From positions 248,001 through 312,000 of the forward strand of contig JAQFVV010000451.1 in NCBI GenBank assembly GCA_028023455.1: a DNA stretch of 64,000 nucleotides. Direction: 5' to 3'. The first letter of the stretch is position 1. Each line of letters starts with the position of its first letter. The notes beneath the pieces are model-generated. The model was not told the DNA's origin, did not search any database, and saw only the letters and a list, made by a program, of their open reading frames with translations. The DNA is from Epiperipatus broadwayi (taxonomy: Eukaryota; Onychophora; Udeonychophora; Euonychophora; Peripatidae). The translations under genes and the position numbers were made by a program. Shown in pieces: positions 22,351-35,410 of this stretch.

Positions 22351-22784
22351 CACAACTATACAAATCAATCTGTGAAACACAAGAAATCCATATACAGCAT
22401 ATACTGGTCGATTTTTAAGTCTACTGGATATTTTACAAAGTCATCTTTTGATTTCTTCATTAGAAAAATTCTTTCTGAATACTTCAACACCATATCTAAT
22501 TACAGAACTCCAATGTATTATACTCTCTATCATAATTTATCAAAGGAAACAAATGGTACTGCACAACTTTAAATGTATGCATATTGTCAAAATTGTTGCA
22601 TCATGTATGTAAATATATTCTTCACACTTTATTTCTGTATTCCTTTAATTTAATACCCTAAAAACTTAATTAATATTAAATAAATCCAATGAAGTGACAT
22701 CAAAATTGTCTAAAATCATAAGAAATATTCAGCAAACAAACATTTGAAAATCAGAAATGAAGGTTATAATTTAACACCAACAAT

Positions 22785-23010
22785 ATCACATGATCTGCCA
22801 CATTCTTACTCATATGCTTACAAGTAGAGTCTATCTCACCCTATTGGAGTTATCTATTATAAGATTTGGATCTTACTTCTTACTGATGAAAGCAAAAGCC
22901 AGGAACTGGTCAGTTGGGAGATGAAGATTCTAAAGCATTATATCATCTGGGATCCATTAATTATCTAAGCTTACACTAGACAGCTCTCCAGTACAGTGAA
23001 GATAAACTGT
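22785..23010 (+). repeat. SINE family E relic
   Basis: CACATGATCTGCCAC, CTTACTGATGAAAGCAAAAG, CCAGGAACTGG, TGGGATCCATTAATTAT and CACTAGACAGCTCTCCAGTA follow the block order of family E with many substitutions. Confidence 0.45.
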
Positions 23011-25930
23011 TCTTAAATTACAAATTTACTAATTTTCCAGTTTTAATGACATAAACTAAAATGTGAACAAAAAACAATATTAAAAAAAACAACAATAACT
23101 TTGTATCATGGCATTTCGCAATGAGCATTATATGAATTTTTTTAAAACTTAAAATGGCATATTCTGTTCTTTATTCCATATATCTAGCAATATTAATTGT
23201 TTACAATGATCAGTTTTTTTGTTTATTCTTTAATAATCAAATAATTATTGGTTCAGAAAATTGTATGACAATTGAGCACTGGAAGTGATAGGGCTGAATT
23301 AAACCAAGGACTTTTAGTTCTTGAATCTGCAACTCTACTTTTACACTAAACCACATTGGCTTCTAAATTTAATTTTACCAAAATAACTTTTTTAAATAAA
23401 TAATAATAAAGAAAAAGATCTTATGGATAACAGTTAACACAATCATGACCAACCTATGGGCAAAGATTCAAATCCAAGTAATTTTACATTTTTTTAGGTC
23501 ATTTCTCTCAGGCAGTCAGCTTCTAAGCAATCATAGTTAGCCATCTGATTCTTGGTTGGTAAATGGGAATACAGTTATTACTTATCAGAGAGTAAAAATT
23601 CAGTTGTTCTGAATTGATCATGAAATGAGTGTTGATGTGCTGGTAATATAATATAAATGGAAATGCAATATGATGTAGCCATCATCACATATGAGGGAGG
23701 CATTATAATACAAATAAAATTAATGCCATCTTATATTTCATCTTAAGAAATAACAATATTAGGAATAATTGTAGTGAAGGTAAGGAACAATAAGAAAAAA
23801 AATTCATATTAAAAATTACAGATGGATAAGATTAAATCTGAAATTAGTAAAAAATTAATAAAACTGGATCTATTCAATCCTGAATATTAGATATGGTATC
23901 AAATTTAAGCAGGATTACAAATAATAAACAATGAATTTTTATCAAAAAAAAAAAAAAAACTTCTCATCTGGCTTTTGTGATTATAGATTCTACTTTATAT
24001 TAGGATGAAATAGTACAAAATAAACATTAGACAATTTTATTATAATAATTTAATTGACATCATTAGAATAGAGTAATTAATAAACACAATGATATGGTTG
24101 GTTAAAAATAAAGATAGAATGCCAGATAATTATCTTAAAAGTATTAATTTTTGTGCTAACCATATATAAAATTCTAAAGCAAGATTTTGAATGTGTATAA
24201 GAAGGCTTGTTTTTAGTCCTTCATTAGAAATAAAGATATCAGACATTTTTGATAGATATATATTGAATTCACATCACGTCGCTTAGAGTTTAACATGTTA
24301 AGTTTAATTTAAGTGCGCTACAGAAAATTTGCATGTTATATTTCAAGGGTTATATGTTTAATAATTAAAAAAAAAGAACCAATCATTGCTGAACATGTAT
24401 TTCTGTCATAAAACATATCCAGCAGAGATTAGTTGATTTTTTCCATCAAACATAGCCATTTTAAATATTATGAAATATTTCTGCAGAAGGCTTAATTTAA
24501 AATTAACATTACTAATATTATTACAAAATTATGAGGTGTTTAATTAATCTTTATATTTATGGAGAATGATTTAAAGAAAATAAATAGATAAGATAAAAAT
24601 AGCTTTGAAAACAGTTGGAGTAAAAAACTTTATTACCGAGGTGCCCCCCCCCCCCCATATCCAGTTCTTGCCCTATAATCACAAACTGCCCATACACAAT
24701 TTCAATAATCCATGGTCTGAAAAATATTAAATAAAAAAATATTAGAAATTCATAAATATGAAATTGTAAATTTCATATACATGTCATCAGTAAGAATGCC
24801 ATTTTGAATCATTTCTATAACTTGTATATTCAATTAGTTGTGTGATTTTTCTCCCTTTCTTGACTGTCTTTTTTTATAATAGCATTTTCATAATTGCCTT
24901 ATTCTATTTTCTTAATATCTTAATGTGTATATTTTTAAAATTAAATTGTTAGATGAGGATATATGCTACACATGTATATTTTATAGAGTTTGCCATTATC
25001 CATAGTTTTAGATATTCACAAGAAGATTTGGATCGAAACATATAGTATACATTTCGCAAGGAAGTAATACTGTATTTGTAAAAGATATTTTGGAAAGCAT
25101 TATGCAGAGTAAAAAAAAAAGAACTATTAGAAATTTTGGATGATCATAAAAAGACAATAGGGCAATGATTTAAAATAGAAAAATGGCATGTAAATGGAAT
25201 GCTAAAACAAACAAATCTGTCTTTGGTAAGAAATACTAACAAAATGGATGATATCAACATTAATGTAACCATTTTTAAACTTTATCTTTTGAAATTTCCA
25301 TAGCAATTCAATGAGATTTAATGAAAAATATGCCCTAGCTTTAAAAAGTAATGATCTAGAAAATAGATTATTCAATAGTCATGTAATATAAGAAAATTTT
25401 GGTATTTTAAAATTTTTTTACAACCGATATATTTTTATTATATATATGCTCTTTCTAATGATCTTACAATAACTTTCAAGAAACATTAAATTGAGTGGTA
25501 TTTTTAGAATAGTAAGAACAAATAGTTATAGTTAATAATAAGCAAATAAATAAATACAAAACACACACTTTTTTACAATTTTAAAACAATTTTACTTAAA
25601 TTTCCTTCTAAAATTGCTTCAAAAGTGCAAAAAAAAAAAAAATTGTATTAAATTGAGCAATAAAAAAAGTAATGACAACTAAATCATATTTATCAAAAAA
25701 TTTATAAATAATAAAAATTAAAGTTTATACAATAAGTATATATTCCATTATTATGAAGGTATTATTCTGATACGAACAGACAAAATATTTTTGAAATAAT
25801 CAAACGACTTTTATTTAAAAAACAAATTAATAAAAAAAGGCAGCAAAAATAGTGTTAGATAAAATTGAATTTCATTAATCCTTATTCACACACTAGAAAT
25901 TAATTAAAAGTTTGAGATATGAAAATTTTT
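23011..25930. other. AT-rich stretch with SINE relics and C13 tract
   Basis: tRNA-like relics may lie at about 23.27-23.36 kb and 23.44-23.60 kb (GATTCAAATCC). A run of 13 C lies at 24644-24656. No protein frame or splice-site pair is supported. Confidence 0.4.
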
Positions 25931-26407
25931 ATTGGTGCCGATTTAGTTTGTGCTCACAGCCATTTTAAAATCTAAAGACCAGCCAAAACTACCGCTGACA
26001 CAACCAACTGATAAATGGCTCCAATATTGAATAAAAGTACTTTAAATTCATATTAAAAAAATTATAAGCATACTGTATAATTCGTATTTTAAAAGTTATA
26101 ATCTTCTAGTATTTGGAAATTAAAAGCTTGCTTTGATCAGACTTCTGCATCTTGATACTTTATCGGCCAAACCATCCTTCTCCCTCACTGCATACTCTGG
26201 CGAAGCGCCATCATATTTTAAATATTTTATGAAGATAAATTAAAAAAAAAAAACCCTAATAAAATAAAGCATATTATTTTTACTAGCTCATAATTTCTAA
26301 AATATGAATACTTTTATTCAATATTTATGTCATTTATCAGTTGGATGTGTCAGTGGTGGTTTTTAGATTTCAAAATTGTTGTGAGCGCAAACTAAATCGC
26401 TATTTTT
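25931..26407. mobile_element. MITE-like inverted-repeat element (477 bp)
   Basis: The left arm (CCGATTTAGTTTGTGCTCAC, CAACTGATAAATGG, ATTGAATAAAAGTA) and the right arm (TACTTTTATTCAATATTTAT, CATTTATCAGTTGG, GTGAGCGCAAACTAAATCG) form terminal inverted repeats of roughly 105 bases at about 80 per cent identity. The interior includes a GC-richer patch (about 26160-26215, TCTGGCGAAGCGCCATC). No transposase and no clear target duplication were found, so the superfamily is open. Confidence 0.65.
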
Positions 26408-27121
26408 TCCATTTTCTACATAGTAACTATAATATCATGCTACTAAAATTGTATAAGTTATCTATAATATATATCAAACACAAAAAAAATCTTAAAAAAG
26501 TCAAAAGCTTATGCATTTAACAAGATAATTCTAAAATCACAAAAGTTTTGAAAATGCAACCAACTTAGATATATAATAATCAAAGAACTATTTAACAGTT
26601 TTAATTCTTGCTTTGGATAAACTTTATAAGAAGACAAAAGTAATTATTTATTCACAATAACTACAATAATAGTCAGCTTTTTTTAAAGCATTGCCTTGTA
26701 TATACATTTTATACTATCATTCAGGCAAATGGATGTGATCTTCCAGATAATGGAAAATCGTTACAGGTACCATATTAAAAATTGTTTCTGACAGTAAATT
26801 CTCCAAGTTAAAGTTCTAACAGTATATTTTTTGTGAAAAGCAATTGATGAATGATTTAAAGAATAAAAACTCCACTATTTTCTTTCACTGCTCTGTTGTG
26901 ATCTTTCTATATTAATTTTCAGTACATGACTATGAAGTTCTGTAACACAAATTACAAACGATACAAATTATAATAAATATAAGAATTTTTCTGATTTTTA
27001 GATCATTCGGCATAAACTAATATGAATACTTTATTAATAAATGACGTTACAATGAAGAGAAGACAAACAAAAATCACTTTTACTAACAATAAATATAGTG
27101 CATTCTCTTAAACCTACTTAC

Positions 27122-27305
27122 ATTTATTTTTAACTTCCTGGCTTCTACTAATGCAGACTGCTTGGGGATATTTTTTGATGAGGAACTACACTTAGATGAA
27201 GCAGCCAAAACTAGTTTCACCGAACGGGAATCAATATGAAGACTGCTAGCTTCAGCGGTAGTGATAATCTTCTGTAATTGTTCCTTGACAACTTCATTTT
27301 TAAAA
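27122..27305 (-). CDS. candidate 184-bp internal exon of a host gene
   Basis: On the minus strand a long T tract and TTTCTTTTAAG (acceptor AG at 27307-27306) precede a segment open over 61 codons, ending in AAAATAAAT before GTAAGT (donor at 27121). The peptide includes NEVVKEQLQKIITTAEASSL, then HIDSRSVKLVLAASSKCSSS and NIPKQSALVEARKLKIN: helix-forming flanks around a serine-rich middle. Base composition is clearly higher in GC than the flanks, and codons are non-repetitive. Both splice sites fit consensus well. The exon enters with one base completing a codon and leaves in phase 0, compatible with the 13.5-kb exon. I do not recognise the protein family. Confidence 0.65.
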
Positions 27306-28564
27306 CTTAAAAGAAACAAAAAAAAAAAAAAGACACACACATATATAAAAGGAAATGTAATAACAATGATAACAAATTACCCAAATGATGTCGTAAAGTA
27401 ATTATCAATAGGTGATTAAATAAATTACAGACAATGCTAGTACCTTCATACTAAACATTGAGAGTACATTAAGGTTGTGCATAATATTTTCAAAGTTTTC
27501 TTCGGTTAAACGGCATTATGACTGTCTTTAATTTATGACATTTAAGAGATGGAGTTATCATAGTTGTTTACAGTAAAGTCACTGTATGATAAAGAACATG
27601 TCTGTGGAGTGCTAAATTATTTAAAATGAAGTATAAAAATATTATGCACTTTCATGTCTTTTTTTCAAAAAATTTTTAAAACAAAAGACTATCTGATAAC
27701 AAATGATGATAATTTAACTATGCTCTGCACAGTTTAGAACTGGTGCATTAGAGCTATAGCATAAATAAAGTACACAAGTTAATGCAATGCTACTCAAGAG
27801 CTGAAGATTCCAAGATCAAATTTCAATCTGTAAGTTCTGGGGTCTAATGTCACATGACCCCCTGAGCAATTAACTATATGATTATTGTTCCTAAATTAAT
27901 GCATTTAAAAACAATAGTAAATAAAAATACTCTTATCCTACTCTTGCTGAGGAAATATGCTGTTCAAAAAGTTAATTTAAATAATTAATTTTTCTTTCAG
28001 TTCCTTCTTTAAGGAATAATACCTTATATATATATATTAAATTTTATAAATTAGAATAGAATTATATCAAAACAATATTCTAATAATAAAAATATTAATG
28101 ACCATCTGTAATTAATTATATATATATCTATAAATATAAACATTTGAGCATTCTTATAATTTTTATGTATGCATATACACTTATACATTTAATTAGATCA
28201 CAATACGTCTTTAAGTATTTTTAATATATTTAACAGATAGCAACATTAAACATCTATAGAAATATTATTGTAGAGCTATATCTTATAAAATTATTATGAG
28301 AATACCTGCTGGTTTCTCTATTAACTTATTATCTAAGTCATAAAACTATTATATATAACTGTAAAATTCTGAATTGTAAATAATGACTATACAAGGCTCG
28401 TAGGCTGATTTCAAAATAACTTTTCCATCAGTAGTATTAAACTCTAACATTACTAATAACAAATGAGAATAGCTGTGAATGTTATTTATAATCAGTAATT
28501 TTATTAGCTTTAATTTAATCTCTTAACAGGTTACATTTAATCTCTGCTAATTGACACTAACGTC
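27306..28564. other. AT-rich stretch, probable intron
   Basis: If the exon at 27.1 kb is real this lies upstream in the same transcription unit. No preceding exon could be identified. A possible SINE relic (near 27.81-27.87 kb) is too decayed to assign. Confidence 0.35.
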
Positions 28565-28790
28565 CTGTGTGATTAGGAGCAATGGTAGAATGGCAGCCTC
28601 AGAAGTTCAAGATCCATGAATCATGGCCCAACCCTATCATTTCCAGTGCTCAAACTTCTTATGAACTCCAAGCAATATACTATTCAATTAATTAATTAAT
28701 ATGAACTGTATCCATTGATTATGCTGGCTTGCACTGAGTGGCACTATTGTATGGAGAGTTTTGCCTCTGTGAAAAACAGCTTGTGTAAGC
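28565..28790 (+). repeat. SINE family E copy with tRNA-like head
   Basis: GATTAGGAGCAATGGTAGAA and GAAGTTCAAGATCC form a tRNA-like head, followed after a shortened body by ATCCATTGATTATGCTGGCT, TGCACTGAGTGGCACTATTG and TATGGAGAGTTTTGCC. Immediately after it, AATGGTGATCATGTGATGT is the complement of a block of the same family, so a second inverted fragment abuts it. Confidence 0.65.
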
Positions 28791-28859
28791 ATAAAGAATG
28801 GTGATCATGTGATGTGCGAATATGGTCTAGAAAGAGCAGTGCAATAAAACCCTCACCTA

Positions 28860-29630
28860 ATTATTAAATAATCAGCTTTCTTCTTTCCAGACAAAGCCAA
28901 TTCTCTAAAAACTAGTTATGAAAATGTTTGCATAGTCATATAGCTTTCATTGATCACCCAATGCATTGCATACAAAAAAAATAGAGAGAGATGAAACCAT
29001 TGCTTTCCAATCTGGTGCATACATCGACTTTGCATTGTTTTACGTATAACTTAATTACTTTTTGTTTTTTTCATTAACTGAAAGATGATTGGACAGATAA
29101 AATACTCCATAATTTGGTCTCTAATACCATCAAAATGATTTTTTATTTCAATATATATTCATTTAATATATAATTTTTTTTAGACAACTGGAGACAGATT
29201 CATTAAGGATTTTATGAAGTTCTTTAATTTTGCCACATCTATATATTTCAGTAACTGTGAACTCATGAACACAACAATCACATCCTAAAAATGTTGACCA
29301 GACTCCAGTAACATCTAGAAAGATTGAAACCACTGCCTTTTTGTTGGATTTGTAAAAAAAAAAAAAAAAAAGAAATTTTGTTCCGAACTTCATAAGAATT
29401 CCATTTTTAATATCAGGATTCTTTGGGTTGTAAATTTTTGATTAACATGGAGATCTTGACTTGGAAACCAAGTCTTCGAGTGTGAAATTATAGCTCGAAT
29501 TATTGGCAAATCCAATCTACTTAAATAGCTTTTTATACATTTTCTGTGACATAATTTTTTTGCTGATATCTGGTGGAAGAATGTATACAAAAAAAAAAAA
29601 ACAGGAAACAATTGCAAAAAAATAGATTTG
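28860..29630 (-). other. two adjoining minus-strand frames, unrecognised
   Basis: Frames at 29390-29617 and 29163-29393 lie end to end in different phases across a T/A run. The first reads CHRKCIKSYLSRLDLPIIRA and SHSKTWFPSQDLHVNQKFTT; the second VSIFLDVTGVWSTFLGCDCC and IYRCGKIKELHKILNES. Composition is more coding-like than the flanks, and TTCCACCAG near 29575 could be an acceptor. They could be a decayed mobile-element protein or host exon. I cannot name a family. Confidence 0.25.
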
Positions 29631-29699
29631 AGAGTACTAGTAATATTTTTTCATAATATTTTAATTTACCCCTTGATGTTAGGTGGCAGATTATAAAAA

Positions 29700-30735
29700 A
29701 AAAACCCCTATAGCAATCAAGTTTTGTCTAATCAGTCAACAAGACCGAAAGACCAAACAGGGACTCTCAACCAGCAGACATAGGGTTACTCCCATGCACC
29801 GTTTAAACCTCTACCTAGGCTTCGTAGTCTCAACCACCTAATTAACATCCTTGACATCACACAGCTTCCCTTCTTCGTACAGCTCACAGTTCAAACTTGG
29901 ATTCTCAGGGTTCTTCGTAACTGACGTGATAAGGGCCAGCACTCCTAAGTCTTACATCAATTTATTTATATTGAGTTACCTGATTTTAGAGTCTAAACAT
30001 TTCTCTACAACTCTCAAATTAACATTATATCAATGAAGTACAAAACCATGGATGCATTAATTAAGCAAATGAATGTTTCCGGTAATAATTAATCAATAAA
30101 TAGGTCCAACTCACCATTTTAATAACGATACTATAAATTTATTTACATAAAATTAATATAATTAAGAGAGCTGCTTACACAGAGGATGGTGACAATCTAC
30201 TGGATTTTACATAGTGATATTAAAGTTAATGATGGCTTTCAACAATGTTGTATGCCCTACTTAGTTTAAATTGGAATTATGAATATTTATCAGTCCATTC
30301 TAGGTCTGATCTATGACTAATTATTTTCTTATTTATTTTTTTTGAGGGATAATTTGTAAACGGGTTTGATTTTAAAAGTCATCTGGGATTGCTAACGAGC
30401 GTAGGTGGAGGCTGGACTGCAATTTATTAGAAGTTGTGGTACTACCTGAGAGCATGGGAACAAGGGAACATCAAGATGAAGAGGATTGGCTTTGCGATTT
30501 GATGGTATGGTTCACCATGAAAAATGTATGTCCCTGGCTACAGAGGTGCATATGTTTCTAACCAAGGTTGCATACCAGTGGAGAGAGCGTACATGTGCTA
30601 AAATCCAGGACTTGGGGGCACAAGAAGTCTTCGGCTCTTGTGGAACCTGGACAGTGCTAATCTATGGATTAGGAACCCAGGCAAACTGCATCTGGTCTGC
30701 TCTTACGCAGTTTGACCATTAAAATGCATGAACCG
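29700..30735. other. GC-richer patches of unknown origin
   Basis: Two patches (about 29.72-29.96 and 30.36-30.73 kb) have noticeably higher GC and balanced codon-like composition. The second contains an open plus-strand frame of 78 codons (MALRFDGMVHHEKCMSLATE at its start) without recognisable motifs. They may be fragments of an unidentified element; no function is assigned. Confidence 0.25.
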
Positions 30736-33700
30736 CAAAGAAACATGACATTCAATAATTAAGTTACCATTGCCACACATGTAAGGCAGTAATGCATATA
30801 TATATAAACAACAATCTATGAAACCTTCCACATACAGAATGAATTAATATGAATAAAATTATTTTATATGTATATGATTGTGAGCATCCCCAGTTAATGA
30901 TAAATGAGTATTTGATAATTAAAATTTATTCACAATATTTATTTTCATAATCTCAATGAATAAAAACCTGATATATAATATTTATATGCTTGGGGAGGTT
31001 AATCATTCCAAAATAGACTGATAATTTTATCCAAAGAATTGCAGTTTTATTTATATATTTAGATTGCTTCATTATTATTACTTCTACAAATATAAAATCT
31101 TTAATTACACATATACCACATGTTAAGGAAGGTCATTATAAGAGAAATATTAATTTAGTGATATGTGAAGTAATAATTTAGTTAGAATTAATATTTATTT
31201 GTATTGAATATTCCTAATAACATTAGTTTCGACAGCATATAAGTTAAGTTATATATATATTATAGGACACACTATAGGTAAACAACTTAATTTATAAATC
31301 TATTAAATAAAATATGCGCACCATCCTTTCTTAATTTTTATGTAATTCTAAGAATTGACACATTGCTTTCGTTGACATGATGGGGGATAAAAAAGAATTT
31401 TGAGAAAATTTTTTCAACATGTTAATTTTGACTTTAAAATAGAATAATTTAAAGTTTGGCATCTTCTCTGCTCACTCTATCCCTTGGGATTTTGAGAGCA
31501 GGAAAGCAAGCGTAAACATGTTTTAATGATTTAACTTTTAATTCCTTCCATCATTTAAGGTAATACATATAAGTAAAATGAAATAAAACAATCTTTAATT
31601 TGTTCAATAATTTAAAGCCAGCAGAAAAGTTAAGAAATAACTAAAAGTTAGTTTGAATATTCAAATAGAATATAACATTTTACCGGCAAAATTAAGTGAT
31701 GGCTTTGGGAATTCATTATACATATGGATAGATGGATTGGTAAACTTCAGACTGGCATTAATATGATATTTCATGATTGGAGCTTTTACATTTTGCTGGA
31801 ACAATTGGATGCCAATTCCCCCAATGACCCAGAGAAGCTGATGCCTGACTACCCACATTCTGGCAGGTATGGTCATTATAAATTATTTATTACTGGTGTT
31901 ATTAGTAAGCAGGATTGGGACGACTCCGTAGAATGGTGACATTTAATAAAATAATGCAAATTTCTTAAAAATAAATTTCAGTAGAGTTCTGCTTGTCCCA
32001 CTGGTGAAATATTAAGCTCAACCCTAAACAATGCCCCCTTTCATGCTCATATATTTTCTTTTATGCCTGGGGTCTACTTTCTGCCTTAATGGTTTTTAGG
32101 TTTAATTTTGATTTTTAATTTGTTCCACATAGCATTTTCATTTCCTCATATTTTCTATGGCTGCTTTGGTTTCCTGTGCATAGTGCTTTATTTTATACTA
32201 CAATACTTTGCAATGTGTACAGGATGTGCATGGTGTTAATTATAACCCCCTCTATTGAGAGTATATACAGATAGGGAAATACAGCACTTATTTTTGCTTA
32301 TTTAATCGATTCCAACAGCTCTCCCTTTTTTTCTTAATATTTTAACATTTTTCTTGATTTTTTTTACTTTGCCAAAATTCTTTAAATAAAATTATTTTTA
32401 ACCAAATACTTTTAACAAAGTATTTTCTTTGACTAAATATATAGCGTGATAAGAATAATCTTTTAACCTTTTGAATATCGAAATTTACACACACATACAT
32501 GCATATTACAAATGTGTGGATATTTCTAAACTATATATACGATAGGAAATAGGTTGAACTTAATTAAACATGACTTAATATCCTACAAATCACACACCTA
32601 AGGTTACACTCAGTTTTCATTCTTAGCGGCTGGCATAGGGCAGGGAGAAACATGAGACTCAAGGGGTTCATCTACATGACTGACTAGGGAATTAAATAGA
32701 ATGGTGGCGAAGATATAGATTTCAAATGATATGTTTTAATCCCTACCGTTTCATCAACTTTTGATTAGTAACTCCACCTATGCCAGGGTTAAAGCCCATT
32801 AAAACAATTAAAATAGACACATAAGAATATTATCATAGCTACTCGCATGACATTATATAGGTACATACGAATAGATGCTGTAAATACCTATTACATTAAA
32901 TATTTCAGCGTATAGATTTTGTTTGCTATTAGAAAATGTTTATATTATAGATTCAATATTATAAAGTCAATTTATTAATTTGCTTCATATGTAGATGTAT
33001 AATCCACCCTATATAGTGTTATATATATAGGATGGCATGATTCAGTTTGTTAAAAGTTTTTGTCATTATTAACTAAAAGTGAAATAGGTGTAAACAAATT
33101 TGCATTAAATCACCACACTTGCGATAAGATCAATTTAAATTTTTGTAATTGCTGTACTCTAATTTGTTTACAACAAAATGGTTATACATTAAAATCACTA
33201 AACCAGCACTAGTGGAATTCCTGGGGATAATCTTGGATGCCTTAAAAATTTAAACAAAAGTTTTAAAATCAAGTTGTACAATCTGGAATTTCAATGTAAA
33301 TTTTGAAACTAATAGGTTTTAGGTAAAATAAATTGCCCACAAGTAAGTACTTGGGACTAATATGTATAAATAGGCCATATTTTGAGCTTGTAAGCACACA
33401 CATCAATATTTGTAAGAGTGATTGTACTATACTCCATGCCGCTCGGAAATTTAATGTCTGGCTTAGGAAGGCAAAATTTTGCTATTTTTCATTGAATGAA
33501 TGGCGATTTTTACTGCCATCTGATGCACTTAACAACTGAAGCACCGAAGAGATGAAATTCTCCAGCAACAGCCTACTGCCAAAAGAAGACATCATGAAAC
33601 TGCCCAAGAAAGCTTACCACCACACCTGAAGCCCATGTGCCGACATATCCAGATAAAAATGAAGATCCGACCGCGGAGTTCTATATTAATTAATATTTAA

Positions 33701-34394
33701 CTTTTAAAACTATTAATTTAAAAGCTAGCTAAATGTAAACTAAAAAAAACTTTGAATGTTCAAACTAATGTTAACTTTAACTATGACTAAAGTAATTAAT
33801 CTTTTAAATTATGTAACTTACCTACCTACACTTATAATTCTATTCTGCTTAAATCAAATTAATGTCTTACATAATTCCTATTATCTATCACTGCAGATGT
33901 GCCAATACTTTTCTCTATATTCAATTTTAAAATGTATTTGATTATTTATTATATGCCAATGCTTGATAGATCTAATAAAAAAATGTCCCAGTTACTAACT
34001 TTGATTCAAACCCAAATCATAAGTATGATAGATAGATGCACTCCTGTTGCATTACAAACTTTCTACATATATAAAAAAATATTTTCAACAACAAAAACAG
34101 AGGATTAAAAACAGAAGCAAATAATTTCTCAATAAAAGGAGTGGGGGTGCTATAGAGTTTGCAAAAATAAAATGACATTAAATGCAGACAGAGAAATTAA
34201 AATTTGGAATATGCAATAAATTGGCTTTATAATTGTGTGTATGAGTGAAGGTTTCAAGTTCTTCATTTCCAGCAGATAATTATTTTACTTTCTTTAGAAT
34301 AAACATGGGAAATTGTTTGGGATGTGCATATATATATATATACATTAATTCTCTCTCACACATAATAATCTTAATTATTTAATTTCAATAATAA
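30736..34394. other. AT-rich stretch with isolated coding-like patches
   Basis: About 31.69-31.94 kb is open on both strands (71 codons each). About 33.54-33.68 kb is a short GC-rich patch with ACCACCACACC and GACCGCGGAG. At 32.62-32.80 kb GGCTGGCATAGGG and CCTATGCCAGG form a short inverted repeat. None can be tied to a family. Confidence 0.3.
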
Positions 34395-35410
34395 TTATAT
34401 ATATATAATTATAAAAAATTTGAATCCAGACTTTAAAGGTCCCTTTAGCTATTCAATGACCCCACACATGTGAAAAAGATAAATTATGTCCAATACATGT
34501 ATTTCATGCTGAACCAGTCTAGATCCCCCCTACCCCACCCACCCATATATAATGAGTGCTTGGTTTATATTAAGACAGCAAATTTTCAAACTTTAATGGG
34601 CAGGCTTCAATCTACTCCATCATCCATCTCTTCAGCCTTCCATGTCATTAAAAATCTGATGATGAAATGCTCAAATCCCTTGATGATGCCAATATTATTG
34701 TCATGTCCATGATGGCCTTAAGTCATTCTAATCCCTCATGTATAAAACCATGTCCATTAAAATACACAGAAGAGGGATGAGCAGGATACAAGCTGCTGTA
34801 GTATTTAAATACAAGTATGCTTAGATGTAATTATACCTATGTGGTCATGTGTATAGGTTGTATGAGATAATTTGGATAGCTGAAGAGAGCTTGAAAGCCT
34901 GGGTTCAAGTCCCCTATAATTACATCTAAACTTCAGGGATATAAAATATAACTGTATTTAAATATTACAGATTCAGCCTGTATGCTGCCCATCCCTCTTC
35001 TGTGTATTTAAATGGACAAAATCCTATACATAAAAGGTCAGAATGACTTAGATCGACATGGGCATGACAATAATATTGGCTTCATCAAGGGATTTGGATG
35101 TTCCATCATCAGATTTTCAATGGTATGGAAGGCTGAAGAGGTGGATGGTGGAGATTGAGCCTGTGCATTAAAGTTTGAAGATTTGCTTTCTTAACAGAAA
35201 CTGAGCATTAATTATATATGATGATCTGGATCAACTAATGAGTGCTGGTTCAGCATGAAATACATATAAAGGAGATCACTTATCTTTTTCACATGTGTGT
35301 GGTCATGTGTATCGGTTGTATGAGATAAATTGGATAGCTGAAGGAAGCTTGAAAGTCTGGGTTCAAATTACATCTAAACTCCAGGGATATAAAGTATACC
35401 TATATTTAAA
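34395..35410. repeat. fold-back pair of SINE family D units
   Basis: The left unit (minus, about 34395-34790) and right unit (plus, about 34990-35410) are inverted copies: CACATGTGAAAAAGATAA, ATTTCATGCTGAACCAG and CAGCCTTCCATG are mirrored as CTTATCTTTTTCACATGTG, CTGGTTCAGCATGAAAT and CATGGAAGGCTG-like blocks. Each unit reads outward from an arm of about 300 bases to a tRNA-like end with GGTTCAAAT or GATTCAAAT. Between them, at about 34850-34930, is a third tRNA-like piece with GGGTTCAAGTCCCC. A single unit of the same family lies at 50.74-51.08 kb. Confidence 0.7.

Noticed and set aside
31661-31939. overlapping 71-codon frames on both strands
   Set aside because: Neither has motifs, and both being open suggests a chance open patch or an unknown repeat.
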